A DNA stretch of 64,000 nucleotides from JAOUJD01 sp963841815 (GTDB lineage Bacteria; Pseudomonadota; Gammaproteobacteria; Burkholderiales; Burkholderiaceae_F), in contig CAWJEE010000019.1 of assembly GCA_963841815.1 (NCBI GenBank), positions 1 to 64,000 on the forward strand, written 5' to 3'. A model generated the notes under the pieces. That model was not told where the DNA came from. It did not search any database and was given only the letters and a program-made list of their open reading frames with translations. The position numbers were made by a program, and so were the translations under genes. Positions 1 to 9,201 of the stretch are shown in pieces (position 1 is the stretch's first letter; each line of letters begins with the position of its first letter).

Positions 1-1
1 C

Positions 2-379
2 AACCCGTACCAGGACATCTCGCTGCGCTTCCGTCACTTCTTCGCGCGCAAGGTGGCGTTCGTGAAGTACGCCGCGGCGTACGTGGTGATGCCGGGCGGC
101 TTCGGCACCCTCGACGAACTCTCGGAAGCACTCACCCTGATGCAGACCGGGAAGGGCAAGCCCATGCCGATCGTGCTGGTCGGCACGCGCTTCTGGTCGG
201 GCCTGCTCGAATGGATGCGCTCGACGCTGCTGGCGGAAGGCATGATCGGCGCGGCCGACCTCGACATGATGCGGATCGTGGACGACAGCGACAGCGTCGT
301 GAATGCGCTCTTCGACTTCTACGAGGCGCGCGGGTTCGAGCAGAGTGCGACGGACCGCGAGAAGCTGCTGTACTTGTAG
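2..379 (+). CDS. LOG-family protein, partial (5' end outside window)
   Basis: C-terminal 125 residues of a TIGR00730-type Rossmann-fold protein. The family (LOG, lysine-decarboxylase-like) contains cytokinin riboside 5'-monophosphate phosphoribohydrolases that split nucleotide 5'-monophosphates into base and ribose 5-phosphate. The diagnostic PGGFGTLDE motif, which carries the catalytic glutamate of the family, is visible shortly after the window start. The reading frame is open to base 2, so the true start lies upstream. Stop TAG at 377-379. The substrate in this organism cannot be told from sequence. Confidence 0.85.
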   Translation, partial: NPYQDISLRFRHFFARKVAFVKYAAAYVVMPGGFGTLDELSEALTLMQTGKGKPMPIVLVGTRFWSGLLEWMRSTLLAEGMIGAADLDMMRIVDDSDSVVNALFDFYEARGFEQSATDREKLLYL

Positions 380-646
380 TCGCTGTTCGCGGCGACCGCC
401 CCGCGCCGCGAGCGACGCTCCGGCAGCTCGCGCCCACGATGAGCCTCATTTCGGAATGGTTGTCCCTGGATCAAGGTCTTGTCTGTCGGCCGACTAGAGT
501 GAAGCCACATTGCGGTCGCGCCCCGAATGACCTGAAGGTTGGCGGACCGAAGGCTCAGTGTTTCACCGCTGTGCCTCCTTGGCGACGCGGCAGGCCGCAG
601 TGCGCCTGCGCAATAGCGCGAATGGTCGAAGTCAAGGGGAGGTTCT
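380..646. other. intergenic region, nothing recognised
   Basis: 267 bp between the LOG-family gene and the orphan lipoprotein gene. I see no convincing ORF, hairpin with T-run or consensus promoter. A purine-rich AAGGGGAGG lies about 8-10 bases before the ATG at 647 and is a good ribosome binding site. Confidence 0.5.
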
Positions 647-1747
647 ATGTCGAGATCTCGCTCACTTTTCACAGCCGTGGCCGTGGCGGCCCTCGTGGCT
701 GCCTGTGGGGGCGACGGGGACGACGGCGCAGTAGTCAGCCCACAGCCGCCGCCGCCGACTTACGTCAAGATATCCACGGCCAACCAGGACGCTGCCGCGC
801 GTGCTTCCATCGCGTCGATCATGCCTTTCGTCGCCGTGCCGGTAGTCGGTGGAAGTGCCAGCCCGGCTCTGGCCAAGTCGGCCCAGGCAGGGGCGACTTC
901 AGCGCTGGGCATGCACAGCGGACTCGCCCACCTGGCCCCGCGAGCGCTCGACTTCGGCGCCAAGCAGGCGACGGCGGCGACGACGGGAATGGCGCGGCCG
1001 CTCGCGCAGCTGCCCCCGGAAACCGTCCCCTGCATGGTGTCCGGAACCTATACCGTGACCGTGGATGACAAGGACAACAGCAAGAGCGTCACGGTCGGGG
1101 ACACCTTGTCGGTCTCGTTCAGCCAGTGCGACGACGGCGACGGCCCGGTCAACGGCGGCATGGCCCTGACGATCGCGACCTACTCGCTGACGCCGAACGT
1201 GGAAGACGTAACAGGATCGATCACGTTCCAGTCGCTGGCGATCGCCAGCGAGCCATTCTCGTACTCGCTGAGTGGAGGCGCCACCTTCCGCTTCACCTTC
1301 ACGCAGAAGACCGACGGCGAAGAATTGCTCTCCAGCTTCACGGTCGCGAGCGGCGGCATGACCGTGGCCAGGCAGGCCGTTGTTGCGGGCGGGCTCTCGG
1401 ACTCGTACTCCTATCGCGCCGGATTCACGGTCAGCGACCGCGACTTCATGTCGACCGCCCAGGGCGTTCCTTCATCGGAAATCCTCACCGCGAGCGGCGA
1501 CTTCGGGCTGCAGTCGCTCGGTGGCGACCTGACCCTGTCGACGGTCACGCCGTTCAAGTCCGTTTACACGGATCCGTATGGCGACATCTTCCCGACCGAA
1601 GGGCAGTTGCTCGCGAGCGGGCGGGACGGCACGAAGCTGCGCCTGACCGCGACCCAGACGGTGCAGGTCCTGATGGAAATGTCGGATGACAGCGACGCCG
1701 AGTGGGAATACAGCAAGTTCGTGACTTGGGACTGGCTGTTTTCGTAG
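647..1747 (+). CDS. hypothetical lipoprotein
   Basis: A 366-residue protein I do not recognise. The N-terminus has basic residues (MSRSRS), a hydrophobic stretch and a lipobox ending LVAAC near residue 20, followed by a Gly/Asp-rich and Pro-rich linker, so it should be an exported lipoprotein. The mature part is rich in Ser, Thr and Gly with alternating hydrophobic/polar segments, as in beta-rich surface proteins, and ends with Trp-rich residues. It contains two cysteines in the middle region (PCMVSG and SQCDDG). It stands alone: a hairpin follows and the next gene is a different unit. A strong AAGGGGAGG precedes the ATG. Confidence 0.7.
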   Translation: MSRSRSLFTAVAVAALVAACGGDGDDGAVVSPQPPPPTYVKISTANQDAAARASIASIMPFVAVPVVGGSASPALAKSAQAGATSALGMHSGLAHLAPRALDFGAKQATAATTGMARPLAQLPPETVPCMVSGTYTVTVDDKDNSKSVTVGDTLSVSFSQCDDGDGPVNGGMALTIATYSLTPNVEDVTGSITFQSLAIASEPFSYSLSGGATFRFTFTQKTDGEELLSSFTVASGGMTVARQAVVAGGLSDSYSYRAGFTVSDRDFMSTAQGVPSSEILTASGDFGLQSLGGDLTLSTVTPFKSVYTDPYGDIFPTEGQLLASGRDGTKLRLTATQTVQVLMEMSDDSDAEWEYSKFVTWDWLFS

Positions 1748-1771
1748 CTCCACCTCGCAAGTTGCCGGTAC

Positions 1772-1807
1772 GACGGGCGCCGCCCTCGCCAAGGGTCGGC
1801 GCCCGTC
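1772..1807 (+). terminator. perfect stem-loop after the lipoprotein gene
   Basis: GACGGGCGCCG (1772-1782) pairs perfectly with CGGCGCCCGTC (1797-1807) around a 14-base loop, 25 bases after the lipoprotein stop. There is no T-run, so it may be a weak or Rho-assisted terminator or an mRNA-stabilising hairpin. Confidence 0.5.
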
Positions 1808-1881
1808 GGCGCTTCCGGGGGCCGACGGCACCCGGCTAGGGCGGCGCCCTGCGGCTAGAATCCCTCCATCAGAAGACCGAG

Positions 1882-2436
1882 ATGCAGGCGATGAAACGAG
1901 GGTGGAAGGCCATAGGGCAAACGTGCGCTCTTGCCGTTGCGGCGGGCGCGCTGTCGCTCGTTTCCGGCCTGGCCTTTGCGCAGTCGTCGAGCGCCCCGCC
2001 CGCTCTTCCTGCCGCGTCGCCTGCCAAGCCCGAGGCGCAGAAGCCGGCTGCGCCGCGCTCGTCGATCCAGCTCACCCCGGCCGAGCGGCAAGCCATCGAC
2101 GCGGCGCAGGGCAGCGCGGAGAAGCCTGCGCGCGTCGAAGACGCGCTCGCGCCGACAGCCGATGACATGAAGCCGCGCGCGGCCGACGACCGCAGCACCA
2201 CGCGCATCGAGCAGACGCGCGTGTCGAACCGCGTCAGCGAAGTGATCGTGACCCCCGCCGGCCAGTCGCGCAGCTACATCATGAACAATCGCGAAGGCCA
2301 GCAGCCGTTCGGCACGACGCAGATGAGTCCGGGTGGATTGTCGGTGCCGATGTTCCTGCGCTTCGAGTTCGGCCGCACCACGCTGCCGCCCGCCACGAAC
2401 CCCCCTTCCCCGCCCGCCCCGCCGCCGTCGCGCTGA
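1882..2436 (+). CDS. secreted Pro/Ala-rich protein upstream of thrB
   Basis: A 184-residue exported protein. A signal peptide is evident: basic start, hydrophobic core and a cleavage-like AFAQ near residue 33. A low-complexity Ala/Pro/Ser segment follows, then a more ordered core (about residues 100-165) reading VSEVIVTPAGQSRSYIMNNR, and a proline-rich tail. Small secreted proteins of the DUF2782 type lie upstream of thrB in other proteobacteria and this core resembles them, but the match is only suggestive. It ends 20 bases before thrB and is probably co-transcribed. TAGAAT at 1856-1861 could be a -10 element. Confidence 0.6.
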   Translation: MQAMKRGWKAIGQTCALAVAAGALSLVSGLAFAQSSSAPPALPAASPAKPEAQKPAAPRSSIQLTPAERQAIDAAQGSAEKPARVEDALAPTADDMKPRAADDRSTTRIEQTRVSNRVSEVIVTPAGQSRSYIMNNREGQQPFGTTQMSPGGLSVPMFLRFEFGRTTLPPATNPPSPPAPPPSR

Positions 2437-2456
2437 GCCGCCGGCGGCCGAATCCC

Positions 2457-3432
2457 ATGGCCGTCTTCACACCGCTGTCGCGTCCGGAAGCCTCGGCGTT
2501 CCTGACCCAGTTTGCCCTCGGCGAGCTGGTCGAACTCGAAGGCATCGCGTCGGGCATCGAGAACACGAACTTCTTCCTGACGACCGACCGCGGGCGGTAC
2601 GTGCTGACGCTGTTCGAACGACTGACGTTCAAGCAGTTGCCCTTCTACCTCGAGCTGATGCGCCACCTCGCGCGGCGCAACGTGCCGGTGCCCGAGCCGC
2701 AGGAGAATCGCTCCGGGTCGCTGCTGTCCGAGCTCAAGGGCAAGCCGGCCGCGATCGTCGCCCGGCTCGCCGGCAAGGCGGTGCTCGAGCCGACGGCGCA
2801 CCAGTGCGCGCTGACCGGCGAGGTGCTGGCCAGGATGCACGTGGCCGGGCAGGACTTCCCCGTGTTCCAGCCGCACCTGCGCGGCATCGGCTGGTGGAAG
2901 GAAACGGTGCCGCGGCTCGAACGATTCCTGCCCGACGACACCTTCCACGTGCTCGCTGAGGAGGTCATCTTCCAGGACTCGTTCTTTCGCAGCGCGCGCT
3001 TCGAGAACCTCCCGTCCGGGCCGATCCATGCCGATCTCTTCAGGGACAACGTGCTGATCGACCGCGCGCCAGGCGGCGAGCGGATCGGCGGCCTGATCGA
3101 CTTCTACTTCGCCGGCTGCTCGATCTGGCTGTTCGACCTCGCCGTGACGATGAACGACTGGTGCGTCGACCGTGCCACCGGCGCCTTCGACCCGGCGCGC
3201 GCGCAGGCGATGATGGACGCCTATCACGCGGTGCGCCCGCTGACCGACGACGAGCACACCTGCTGGCGCACCGTCCTGCGCGCCGCCGCGCTCCGTTTCT
3301 GGATCTCGCGGCTCGACGACTTGCACCGGCCACGTCCTGCGGAGTTGCCTGACGCCGCACGATCCGACGCACTTCGAGCGCATCCTCGCGCGGCGCACCG
3401 TCGACGCGGTGCTGCCGTGGGTGTCCGCATGA
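2457..3432 (+). CDS. thrB: homoserine kinase ThrB, frameshifted near 3348
   Basis: Homoserine kinase of the APH-fold type, ATP-dependent phosphorylation of homoserine in threonine synthesis. Typical features are the N-terminal ASGIENTNFFL, the catalytic-loop IHADLFRDNVL near residue 187 and the metal-site GGLIDFYFA. The reading frame is lost at about 3348-3349 (GCCT). After removing one C the sequence continues LTPHDPTHFERILARR and stops at TGA 3430-3432, which is the normal ThrB C-terminus and gives about 324 residues. As sequenced, the frame instead reads into the next gene and makes a false 607-residue fusion. I infer a one-base insertion, probably sequence error. The corrected stop overlaps the next start (ATGA). 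Confidence 0.85.
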
Positions 3433-4280
3433 TCGTCAGGCCGCAGGGGCCGGTCACGCAGGTGCGCGCGCTGCCGGCGTCGGCCGGCTGGACCTGGCTG
3501 CGCGAGGCGCTTGCGCTCTACTGGCGCCAGCCGTTCGCGTTCACCGCGCTGGTGATCCTCTACACGATGGTGCTGATGCTGCTGGCGAACGTGCCGGTGC
3601 TCGGCCTGCCCATCGCAGCGTTGCTCGTGCCGTTCGGCACCGTGGGACTGACGCTCGCGGGGAAGGTGAGCGAAAAGGGCGGCATGCCGCTGCCGGCCCT
3701 GCTGCTCGACGGTTTCCGCACCGGGCCCCAGCGGACTGCGCTGCTTCGCCTGGGCTTCGTTCACGCGGCGATGGTGCTGGCCCTCGTGCTCGTCGCCTCC
3801 GCATTCGCGATCGACGAACTGCGGAACTGGAAAGTCAGCGACGGCCGCCTCGATCCCGCGTCGGTCTCTCAGAACATCCCGTGGGATGCGCTGACGGTCA
3901 CCGTGCTGCTGTACACGCCGGTGCTGATGCTCACGTGGTTCGCGCCACAACTGGTCGCGTGGCACCGCCAGACGGTTGCCAAGGCGATGTTCTTCTCGTT
4001 CTTCGCGTGCTGGCGAAACAAGTGGCCCTTCCTGATGCTGGGCCTGGTCCTGATGAGCCTGTCGCTCGGCGTGGGCTATCTCTCGACGGAACTGCTGCGG
4101 GCCATTGGGCTGTCGCCGCAGCTGACCTCGATGCTGTTCGCGCCGATCGCGATGGTGATGACCAGCATCAGCTACGCGACCCAGTATCCGATCTACCGGG
4201 CGATCATCGAGCCGCACCCCGACGAGGTCGCGCCGTTCCCACCGTCACCGCCAACCGCGCCCTCCCCGCCCGAAAGCTAG
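3429..4280 (+). CDS. BPSS1780-like integral membrane protein
   Basis: A 283-residue multi-pass membrane protein, probably six transmembrane helices (for example LVILYTMVLMLLANVPVLGL, MVLALVLVASAF and FLMLGLVLMSLSLGVGYL). It resembles the Burkholderiales BPSS1780 family, whose function is unknown. The start ATG 3429 is chosen because it overlaps the corrected thrB stop and is followed by a typical cytoplasmic lead-in (residues 1-25) before the first helix. Without correcting the thrB frameshift it appears fused to ThrB. It converges on uvrD, and the two stops share one CTAG (4277-4280). Confidence 0.75.
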   Translation: MIVRPQGPVTQVRALPASAGWTWLREALALYWRQPFAFTALVILYTMVLMLLANVPVLGLPIAALLVPFGTVGLTLAGKVSEKGGMPLPALLLDGFRTGPQRTALLRLGFVHAAMVLALVLVASAFAIDELRNWKVSDGRLDPASVSQNIPWDALTVTVLLYTPVLMLTWFAPQLVAWHRQTVAKAMFFSFFACWRNKWPFLMLGLVLMSLSLGVGYLSTELLRAIGLSPQLTSMLFAPIAMVMTSISYATQYPIYRAIIEPHPDEVAPFPPSPPTAPSPPES

Positions 4281-6508
4281 GCCGCGACGAGCTTCGCCAC
4301 GGCGACCAGGAGCCACTTGACGCCGTGCACGCCGAAGTTGACCTGCGCGCGCGCGTCGTCGCCGCTGCCTTCGAGGTTGACGACGACGCCGTCGCCGAAC
4401 TTCGCGTGGCGCACCGACTGCCCGACCCGGAACCCGTGCGACGGCTGTGAGCGGACCGAGGCGGCCGGCGCGGTTGCCTTGATGCCAGGGTCGTGCCACT
4501 GGCCGAAGCGCCCGCCGCCGCCATGCGCGGCGACGCGCGGCGTGAGCCACTTCACGGCGTTCTCAGGTAACTCCTCCAGGAAGCGCGACTTGATCCCGTA
4601 ACGAGTCTGGCCGTGCAGCAGGCGGCTCTGCGCGAAGCTGACGTACAGGCGTCGCCGCGCGCGGGTGATCGCGACGTACATCAGTCGCCGCTCCTCCTCG
4701 AGGCCGTCCATCTCGGTCAGGCTGTTCTCGTGCGGGAACAGGCCTTCCTCGAGCCCGGTGATGAAGACGGCGAAGAACTCCAGGCCCTTTGCCGCGTGCA
4801 CCGTCATCAGCTGCAGCGCGTCCTGCCCCGCTTCGGCCTGGTTGTCGCCGGCCTCGAGCGAGGCGTGCGACAGGAAGCCGGCGAGCGGCGACGGGATGGC
4901 CGCCGCGGCCTCGCCCTGCGTGCCGGGCGCGTCGGCGCCGTAGCCCTCTTCCTGAACGAAGGCCGCGGCCGCATTCACCAGTTCGCCCAGGTTCTCGACC
5001 CGCTCCTGCCCTTCCTTCTCGGCCTGGTAGTGCTGGATCAGCCCGCTCCTCTGGATCACGGCGTCGACGATCTCCGACAGCGGCAGGTTCGACGTCTCGA
5101 AGCGCAGGCTCTCGATCAGCTTCACGAACGCGCCGAGCCTGGTGCCCGGCGTGCCGGTCATGCCGCCGACGGCCGCGTACAGGCTCGCATTGCTGCAGCG
5201 CGCGGCGTCCGCCAGCTGCTCGAGCGTCCGAGCGCCGATGCCGCGCGGGGGAAAGTTCACGACGCGCAGGAAGGCCGTGTCGTCGGACGGGTTCTCGATC
5301 AGCCGCAGGTAGGCGAGCGCGTGCTTGATCTCCGCGCGCTCGAAGAACCTGAGCCCGCCGTACACCCGGTACGGAATGCCGGCGTTGAACAGCGCGTGCT
5401 CGATCACGCGCGACTGCGCGTTGGAGCGGTACAGCACCGCGATCTCGGCCCGCAAGTGGCCCTCCGCGATCAGCTGCTTGACCTCGTCGACCAGCCACGC
5501 GGCTTCGTAGCCGTCGGTCTGCGCCTCGTAGATCCGGACCGGTTCGCCCTCGCCCGCGTCGGTCCAGAGTTCCTTGCCGAGGCGGCGCGCGTTGTTCGCG
5601 ATCAGCGCGTTGGCGGCGTTCAGGATGTGGCCGACCGAGCGGTAGTTCTGCTCGAGCTTGATCAGGTTCTGCACGCGGAACTCGCGCTCGAAGTCCGACA
5701 TGTTGCCGACGTTGGCTCCGCGGAACGCGTAGATCGACTGGTCGTCGTCGCCGACGGCGAAGATCGCGTTCCGCGCGCCGGGGAGGGACCCGGCGCTCCC
5801 GTGACTGCCGGCCAGCATCTTCAGCCACGCGTACTGCAGCTTGTTGGTGTCCTGGAACTCGTCGACCAGGATGTGGCTGAAGCGGTCCTGGTAGTGCTGC
5901 CGCAGGATCTCGTTGCGGTCGAGCAGTTCGTAGCAGCGAAGCAGCAGCTCGGCGAAGTCGCACACGCCCTCGCGGTTGCACTGCGCGTCGTAGATCCCGT
6001 AGAGCTCGACGAACTTGCGGTTGTAGTCGTCGTTGACTTCGACATCGCGAGCGCGCAGTCCCGCTTCCTTCGAGCTGTTGATGAACTGCTGCAGGTTGCG
6101 TGGCGGATAGCGCTCGTCGTCGATGTTGTTCGCCTTCAGCAGCCGCTTGATCGCGCCCAGCTGGTCGGCGGAATCGAGGATCTGGAAGGTCGACGGCAGG
6201 CCGGCGTCGCGATGGTGCGCGCGCAGCATCCGGTTGCACAGCCCGTGGAAGGTACCGATCCACATTCCGCGCGTGTTGATCGGCAGCATCGCCGACAGGC
6301 GCGTCATCATCTCCTTGGCCGCCTTGTTCGTGAACGTGACGGCGAGCACGCTCTGCGGCGACATCTGGCCAGTCTGGATCAGCCACGCGATGCGGGTCGT
6401 CAGCACGCGGGTCTTCCCGCTGCCGGCGCCGGCGAGGATCAGGGCGGACTGGTTGGGAAGCGTGACGGCAGCGAGTTGCTGCTCGTTGAGGTTCTGCAGC
6501 AGATTCAT
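4277..6508 (-). CDS. uvrD: DNA helicase II UvrD
   Basis: A superfamily 1A 3'-5' helicase of 743 residues that works in nucleotide excision and mismatch repair. Visible motifs are the Q-motif LNEQQLAAV, Walker A GAGSGKT (residues 27-33), motif Ia AVTFTNKAAKEM, motif II VDEFQDTN, motif III GDDDQSIYAFRGA, motif IV EQNYRS, motif V TVHAAKGLEF and motif VI VAITRARRRLY. The length is normal. The C-terminus ends in a basic, Gly-rich tail with GFRVGQSVRHAKFGDG, as in UvrD/PcrA. It is divergent from leuS with 62 bases between starts. Confidence 0.97.
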   Translation of the reverse strand: MNLLQNLNEQQLAAVTLPNQSALILAGAGSGKTRVLTTRIAWLIQTGQMSPQSVLAVTFTNKAAKEMMTRLSAMLPINTRGMWIGTFHGLCNRMLRAHHRDAGLPSTFQILDSADQLGAIKRLLKANNIDDERYPPRNLQQFINSSKEAGLRARDVEVNDDYNRKFVELYGIYDAQCNREGVCDFAELLLRCYELLDRNEILRQHYQDRFSHILVDEFQDTNKLQYAWLKMLAGSHGSAGSLPGARNAIFAVGDDDQSIYAFRGANVGNMSDFEREFRVQNLIKLEQNYRSVGHILNAANALIANNARRLGKELWTDAGEGEPVRIYEAQTDGYEAAWLVDEVKQLIAEGHLRAEIAVLYRSNAQSRVIEHALFNAGIPYRVYGGLRFFERAEIKHALAYLRLIENPSDDTAFLRVVNFPPRGIGARTLEQLADAARCSNASLYAAVGGMTGTPGTRLGAFVKLIESLRFETSNLPLSEIVDAVIQRSGLIQHYQAEKEGQERVENLGELVNAAAAFVQEEGYGADAPGTQGEAAAAIPSPLAGFLSHASLEAGDNQAEAGQDALQLMTVHAAKGLEFFAVFITGLEEGLFPHENSLTEMDGLEEERRLMYVAITRARRRLYVSFAQSRLLHGQTRYGIKSRFLEELPENAVKWLTPRVAAHGGGGRFGQWHDPGIKATAPAASVRSQPSHGFRVGQSVRHAKFGDGVVVNLEGSGDDARAQVNFGVHGVKWLLVAVAKLVAA

Positions 6509-6533
6509 GAGCGGTCGAGAGTGTAGCCGCCCC

Positions 6534-6539
6534 TATAAT
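6534..6539 (+). promoter_or_regulatory. -10 element of the leuS promoter
   Basis: TATAAT, a perfect -10 hexamer 31 bases before the leuS ATG, in the short uvrD/leuS divergent gap. No good -35 is seen at 16-18 bp upstream, so it may depend on an activator. The expected transcript would have a leader of about 25 bases. Confidence 0.55.
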
Positions 6540-6570
6540 CGCTCTCTTGAATCAAACACTTAGAACAACG

Positions 6571-9201
6571 ATGGAACCGAAGTACGACCCGCAGGCGGTG
6601 GAGAGCGCGGCGCAATCCCACTGGGAACGCACCCAGGCCTACCGCGCGGTGGAGCACGCCAGGGACGCGCGCGGCGAACCCAAACCCAAGTTCTACGTCT
6701 GTTCGATGCTGCCCTATCCGAGCGGCAAGCTGCACATGGGGCACGTGCGCAACTACACGCTCAACGACGTCATGTACCGCATCCTGCGGATGCGCGGACA
6801 CAACGTGATGACGCCGATGGGCTGGGACGCGTTCGGCCTGCCTGCCGAGAACGCCGCGATCGACAAGAAGGTCGCGCCGGCCGAGTGGACCTACGGCAAC
6901 ATCGCCGACATGAAGTCGCAGATGCAGCCGCTGGGCCTCGCCTTCGACTGGTCGCGCGAGGTCGCCACCTGCACGCCCGGGTACTACAAGTGGAACCAGT
7001 GGATGTTCCTGAAGATGCTCGAGAAGGGCATCGCGTACCGCAGGACCCAGGTCGTCAACTGGGACCCGGTCGACCAGACGGTGCTGGCCAACGAGCAGGT
7101 GGTCGACGGCCGCGGCTGGCGCTCGGGCGCCGTCGTCGAGAAGCGCGAGATCCCCGGCTACTACCTCGCGATCACGCAGTACGCGGAAGAACTGCTGGCC
7201 GACCTGGAGGCGCTCGAGTGGCCGCCGCAGGTGAAGGCGATGCAGGAGAACTGGATCGGCAAGAGCGTCGGCGTCAATTTCGGCTTCCCGTACGCGCTCG
7301 ACGGCGAGAAGAAGCTCCTGCGCGTGTTCACGACGCGCGCCGACACGATCATGGGCGTGACGTTCATGGCGATCGCCGCGGAGCATCCGCTCGCCACGCG
7401 CTTCGCCGAGGGCCGCCCGGACATCGCCGCCTTCATCGACGAGTGCAAGCGAACCAGCTTCGCCGAAGCGGACCTCGCCACCATGGAGAAGAAGGGCGTG
7501 GCGACCGGCTTCTCGGTCACGCATCCGCTGACGGGCGCCAACGTTCCGGTGTGGATCGGCAACTACGTGCTGATGGGCTACGGCGAAGGCGCCGTGATGG
7601 GCGTGCCCGCGCACGACGAGCGCGACTTCGCGTTCGCGAAGAAGTTCGGGATTCCGATCGTGCAGGTGATCGACGTGCCGGGCCAGGCCTACTCGCTCGA
7701 CGGCTGGCAGGAGTGGTACGCGGACAAGCTGCGCGGCGCCTGCGTCAACTCGGGCAAGTACGACGGACTGGGCTACGAGGCCGCGACGGACGCGATCGCG
7801 GCGGACCTGAAGGCGCTCGGCCTCGGCGACAGCCACGTGCAGTACCGGCTGCGCGACTGGGGCATCTCGCGCCAGCGTTACTGGGGTACGCCGATCCCGA
7901 TCATTCACTGCGAAGCGTGCGGCGCCGTGCCGGTGCCCGAGCAGGACTTGCCGGTCGTTCTGCCCGAGAACCTGATCCCGGACGGCAGCGGCAATCCGCT
8001 GAACCGGTACGAGCCCTTCCTGAAGTGCGCGTGCCCGAAGTGCGGCCAGCCGGCGCGGCGCGAGACCGACACGATGGACACGTTCGTCGACTCGTCCTGG
8101 TACTACATGCGCTACTGCTCGCCGGACAGCACCTCGGCAATGGTCGACAGCCGCAACGACTACTGGATGCCGATGGACCAGTACATCGGCGGCATCGAGC
8201 ACGCGGTGCTGCACCTGCTGTACGCGCGCTTCTGGACCAAGGTGATGCGCGACCTCGGCCTCGTGAAGTTCGACGAGCCGTTCAAGCGCCTGTTCACGCA
8301 GGGCATGCTGACCCACGACTGCTACTACCGCGAGGACGCGGCCGGCAGGAAGCGGTGGTTCTACCCGGCCGAGATCGACATCGAGTACGACGACAAGGGC
8401 CGGCCGGTGAACGTCATCGCGCGCGAGGACGGCCAGCCGGTGACCTACGGCGGCACCGAGAAGATGTCGAAGAGCAAGAACAACGTCGTCGAGCCGCGCG
8501 ACATCATCGCCAGGTTCGGCGCCGACACCGCGCGCGCGTTCGTGATGTTCGCCGGTCCGCCGGACCAGAGCGCGGCGTGGAGCAACTCGGGCGCGGAAGG
8601 CACGTACCGCTTCCTCCGTCGCCTCTGGACCTTCTGCAACGAGCGGCAGGCCGCGCTGAAGTCGCAGGCGAGGCTGGACGCGGGCGCGCTGACACCGGCG
8701 GGCAAGTCGCTGCGGCGTGACATCCACGCCAACCTGAAGCAGGCCGACTTCGACTACTCGCGCATGCAGTACAACACCGTCGTGTCGGCGGCGATGAAGA
8801 TGCTGAACGCCCTCGAGGACGCGAAGCCCGGCAACTCGCCGGCGGAAGCTGCGCTGCTGCGCGAGTGCGTCGGCATCCTGCTGCGCGCACTCTACCCGGT
8901 GGCCCCGCACATCACCCACGCGCTCTGGAACGAACTCGGCTTCGCTGTCGAGCACGGCAACGAGATCATCGACGCGCCGTGGCCGCAGGCCGACGAGGCC
9001 GCGCTCGTCACCGACGAGATCGAACTGGTCGTGCAGGTCAACGGCAAGCTGCGCGCGTCGATCCGCGTCCCGGCGGCCGCCGACAAGTCCACGATCGAGC
9101 AGGCGGCGATCGGCGACGCCAACGTGCAGAGGTTCGTCGCCGGCCAGGCGATCAAGCGCGTGATCGTCGTGCCCGGCAAGCTCGTCAACGTGGTCGTCTG
9201 A
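6571..9201 (+). CDS. leuS: leucyl-tRNA synthetase
   Basis: Class I aminoacyl-tRNA synthetase of 876 residues that charges tRNA-Leu. The HIGH-type signature is PYPSGKLHMGHVRNY (HMGH at 55-58) and the KMSKS loop is at about 631. The CP1 editing domain lies between them, with a TRADTIMG stretch. A CxxC pair (CEACG / CPKCG) in the region before KMSKS may bind zinc. ATG 6571 is preferred over the in-frame TTG 6547 because it gives the usual MEPKYDPQAVE start. The stop overlaps lptE (TGATG). Confidence 0.98.
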   Translation: MEPKYDPQAVESAAQSHWERTQAYRAVEHARDARGEPKPKFYVCSMLPYPSGKLHMGHVRNYTLNDVMYRILRMRGHNVMTPMGWDAFGLPAENAAIDKKVAPAEWTYGNIADMKSQMQPLGLAFDWSREVATCTPGYYKWNQWMFLKMLEKGIAYRRTQVVNWDPVDQTVLANEQVVDGRGWRSGAVVEKREIPGYYLAITQYAEELLADLEALEWPPQVKAMQENWIGKSVGVNFGFPYALDGEKKLLRVFTTRADTIMGVTFMAIAAEHPLATRFAEGRPDIAAFIDECKRTSFAEADLATMEKKGVATGFSVTHPLTGANVPVWIGNYVLMGYGEGAVMGVPAHDERDFAFAKKFGIPIVQVIDVPGQAYSLDGWQEWYADKLRGACVNSGKYDGLGYEAATDAIAADLKALGLGDSHVQYRLRDWGISRQRYWGTPIPIIHCEACGAVPVPEQDLPVVLPENLIPDGSGNPLNRYEPFLKCACPKCGQPARRETDTMDTFVDSSWYYMRYCSPDSTSAMVDSRNDYWMPMDQYIGGIEHAVLHLLYARFWTKVMRDLGLVKFDEPFKRLFTQGMLTHDCYYREDAAGRKRWFYPAEIDIEYDDKGRPVNVIAREDGQPVTYGGTEKMSKSKNNVVEPRDIIARFGADTARAFVMFAGPPDQSAAWSNSGAEGTYRFLRRLWTFCNERQAALKSQARLDAGALTPAGKSLRRDIHANLKQADFDYSRMQYNTVVSAAMKMLNALEDAKPGNSPAEAALLRECVGILLRALYPVAPHITHALWNELGFAVEHGNEIIDAPWPQADEAALVTDEIELVVQVNGKLRASIRVPAAADKSTIEQAAIGDANVQRFVAGQAIKRVIVVPGKLVNVVV

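Noticed and set aside
49..449. Minus-strand open frames opposite the LOG-family gene
   Set aside because: They are shadows of the coding strand: Arg/Ser/Pro-rich translation, no conserved motif, no ribosome binding site.
2274..4217. 647-residue minus-strand frame across thrB and the membrane gene
   Set aside because: It reads antisense through two recognised genes and its sequence is repetitive Arg/His/Gln-rich, typical of GC-rich antisense frames.
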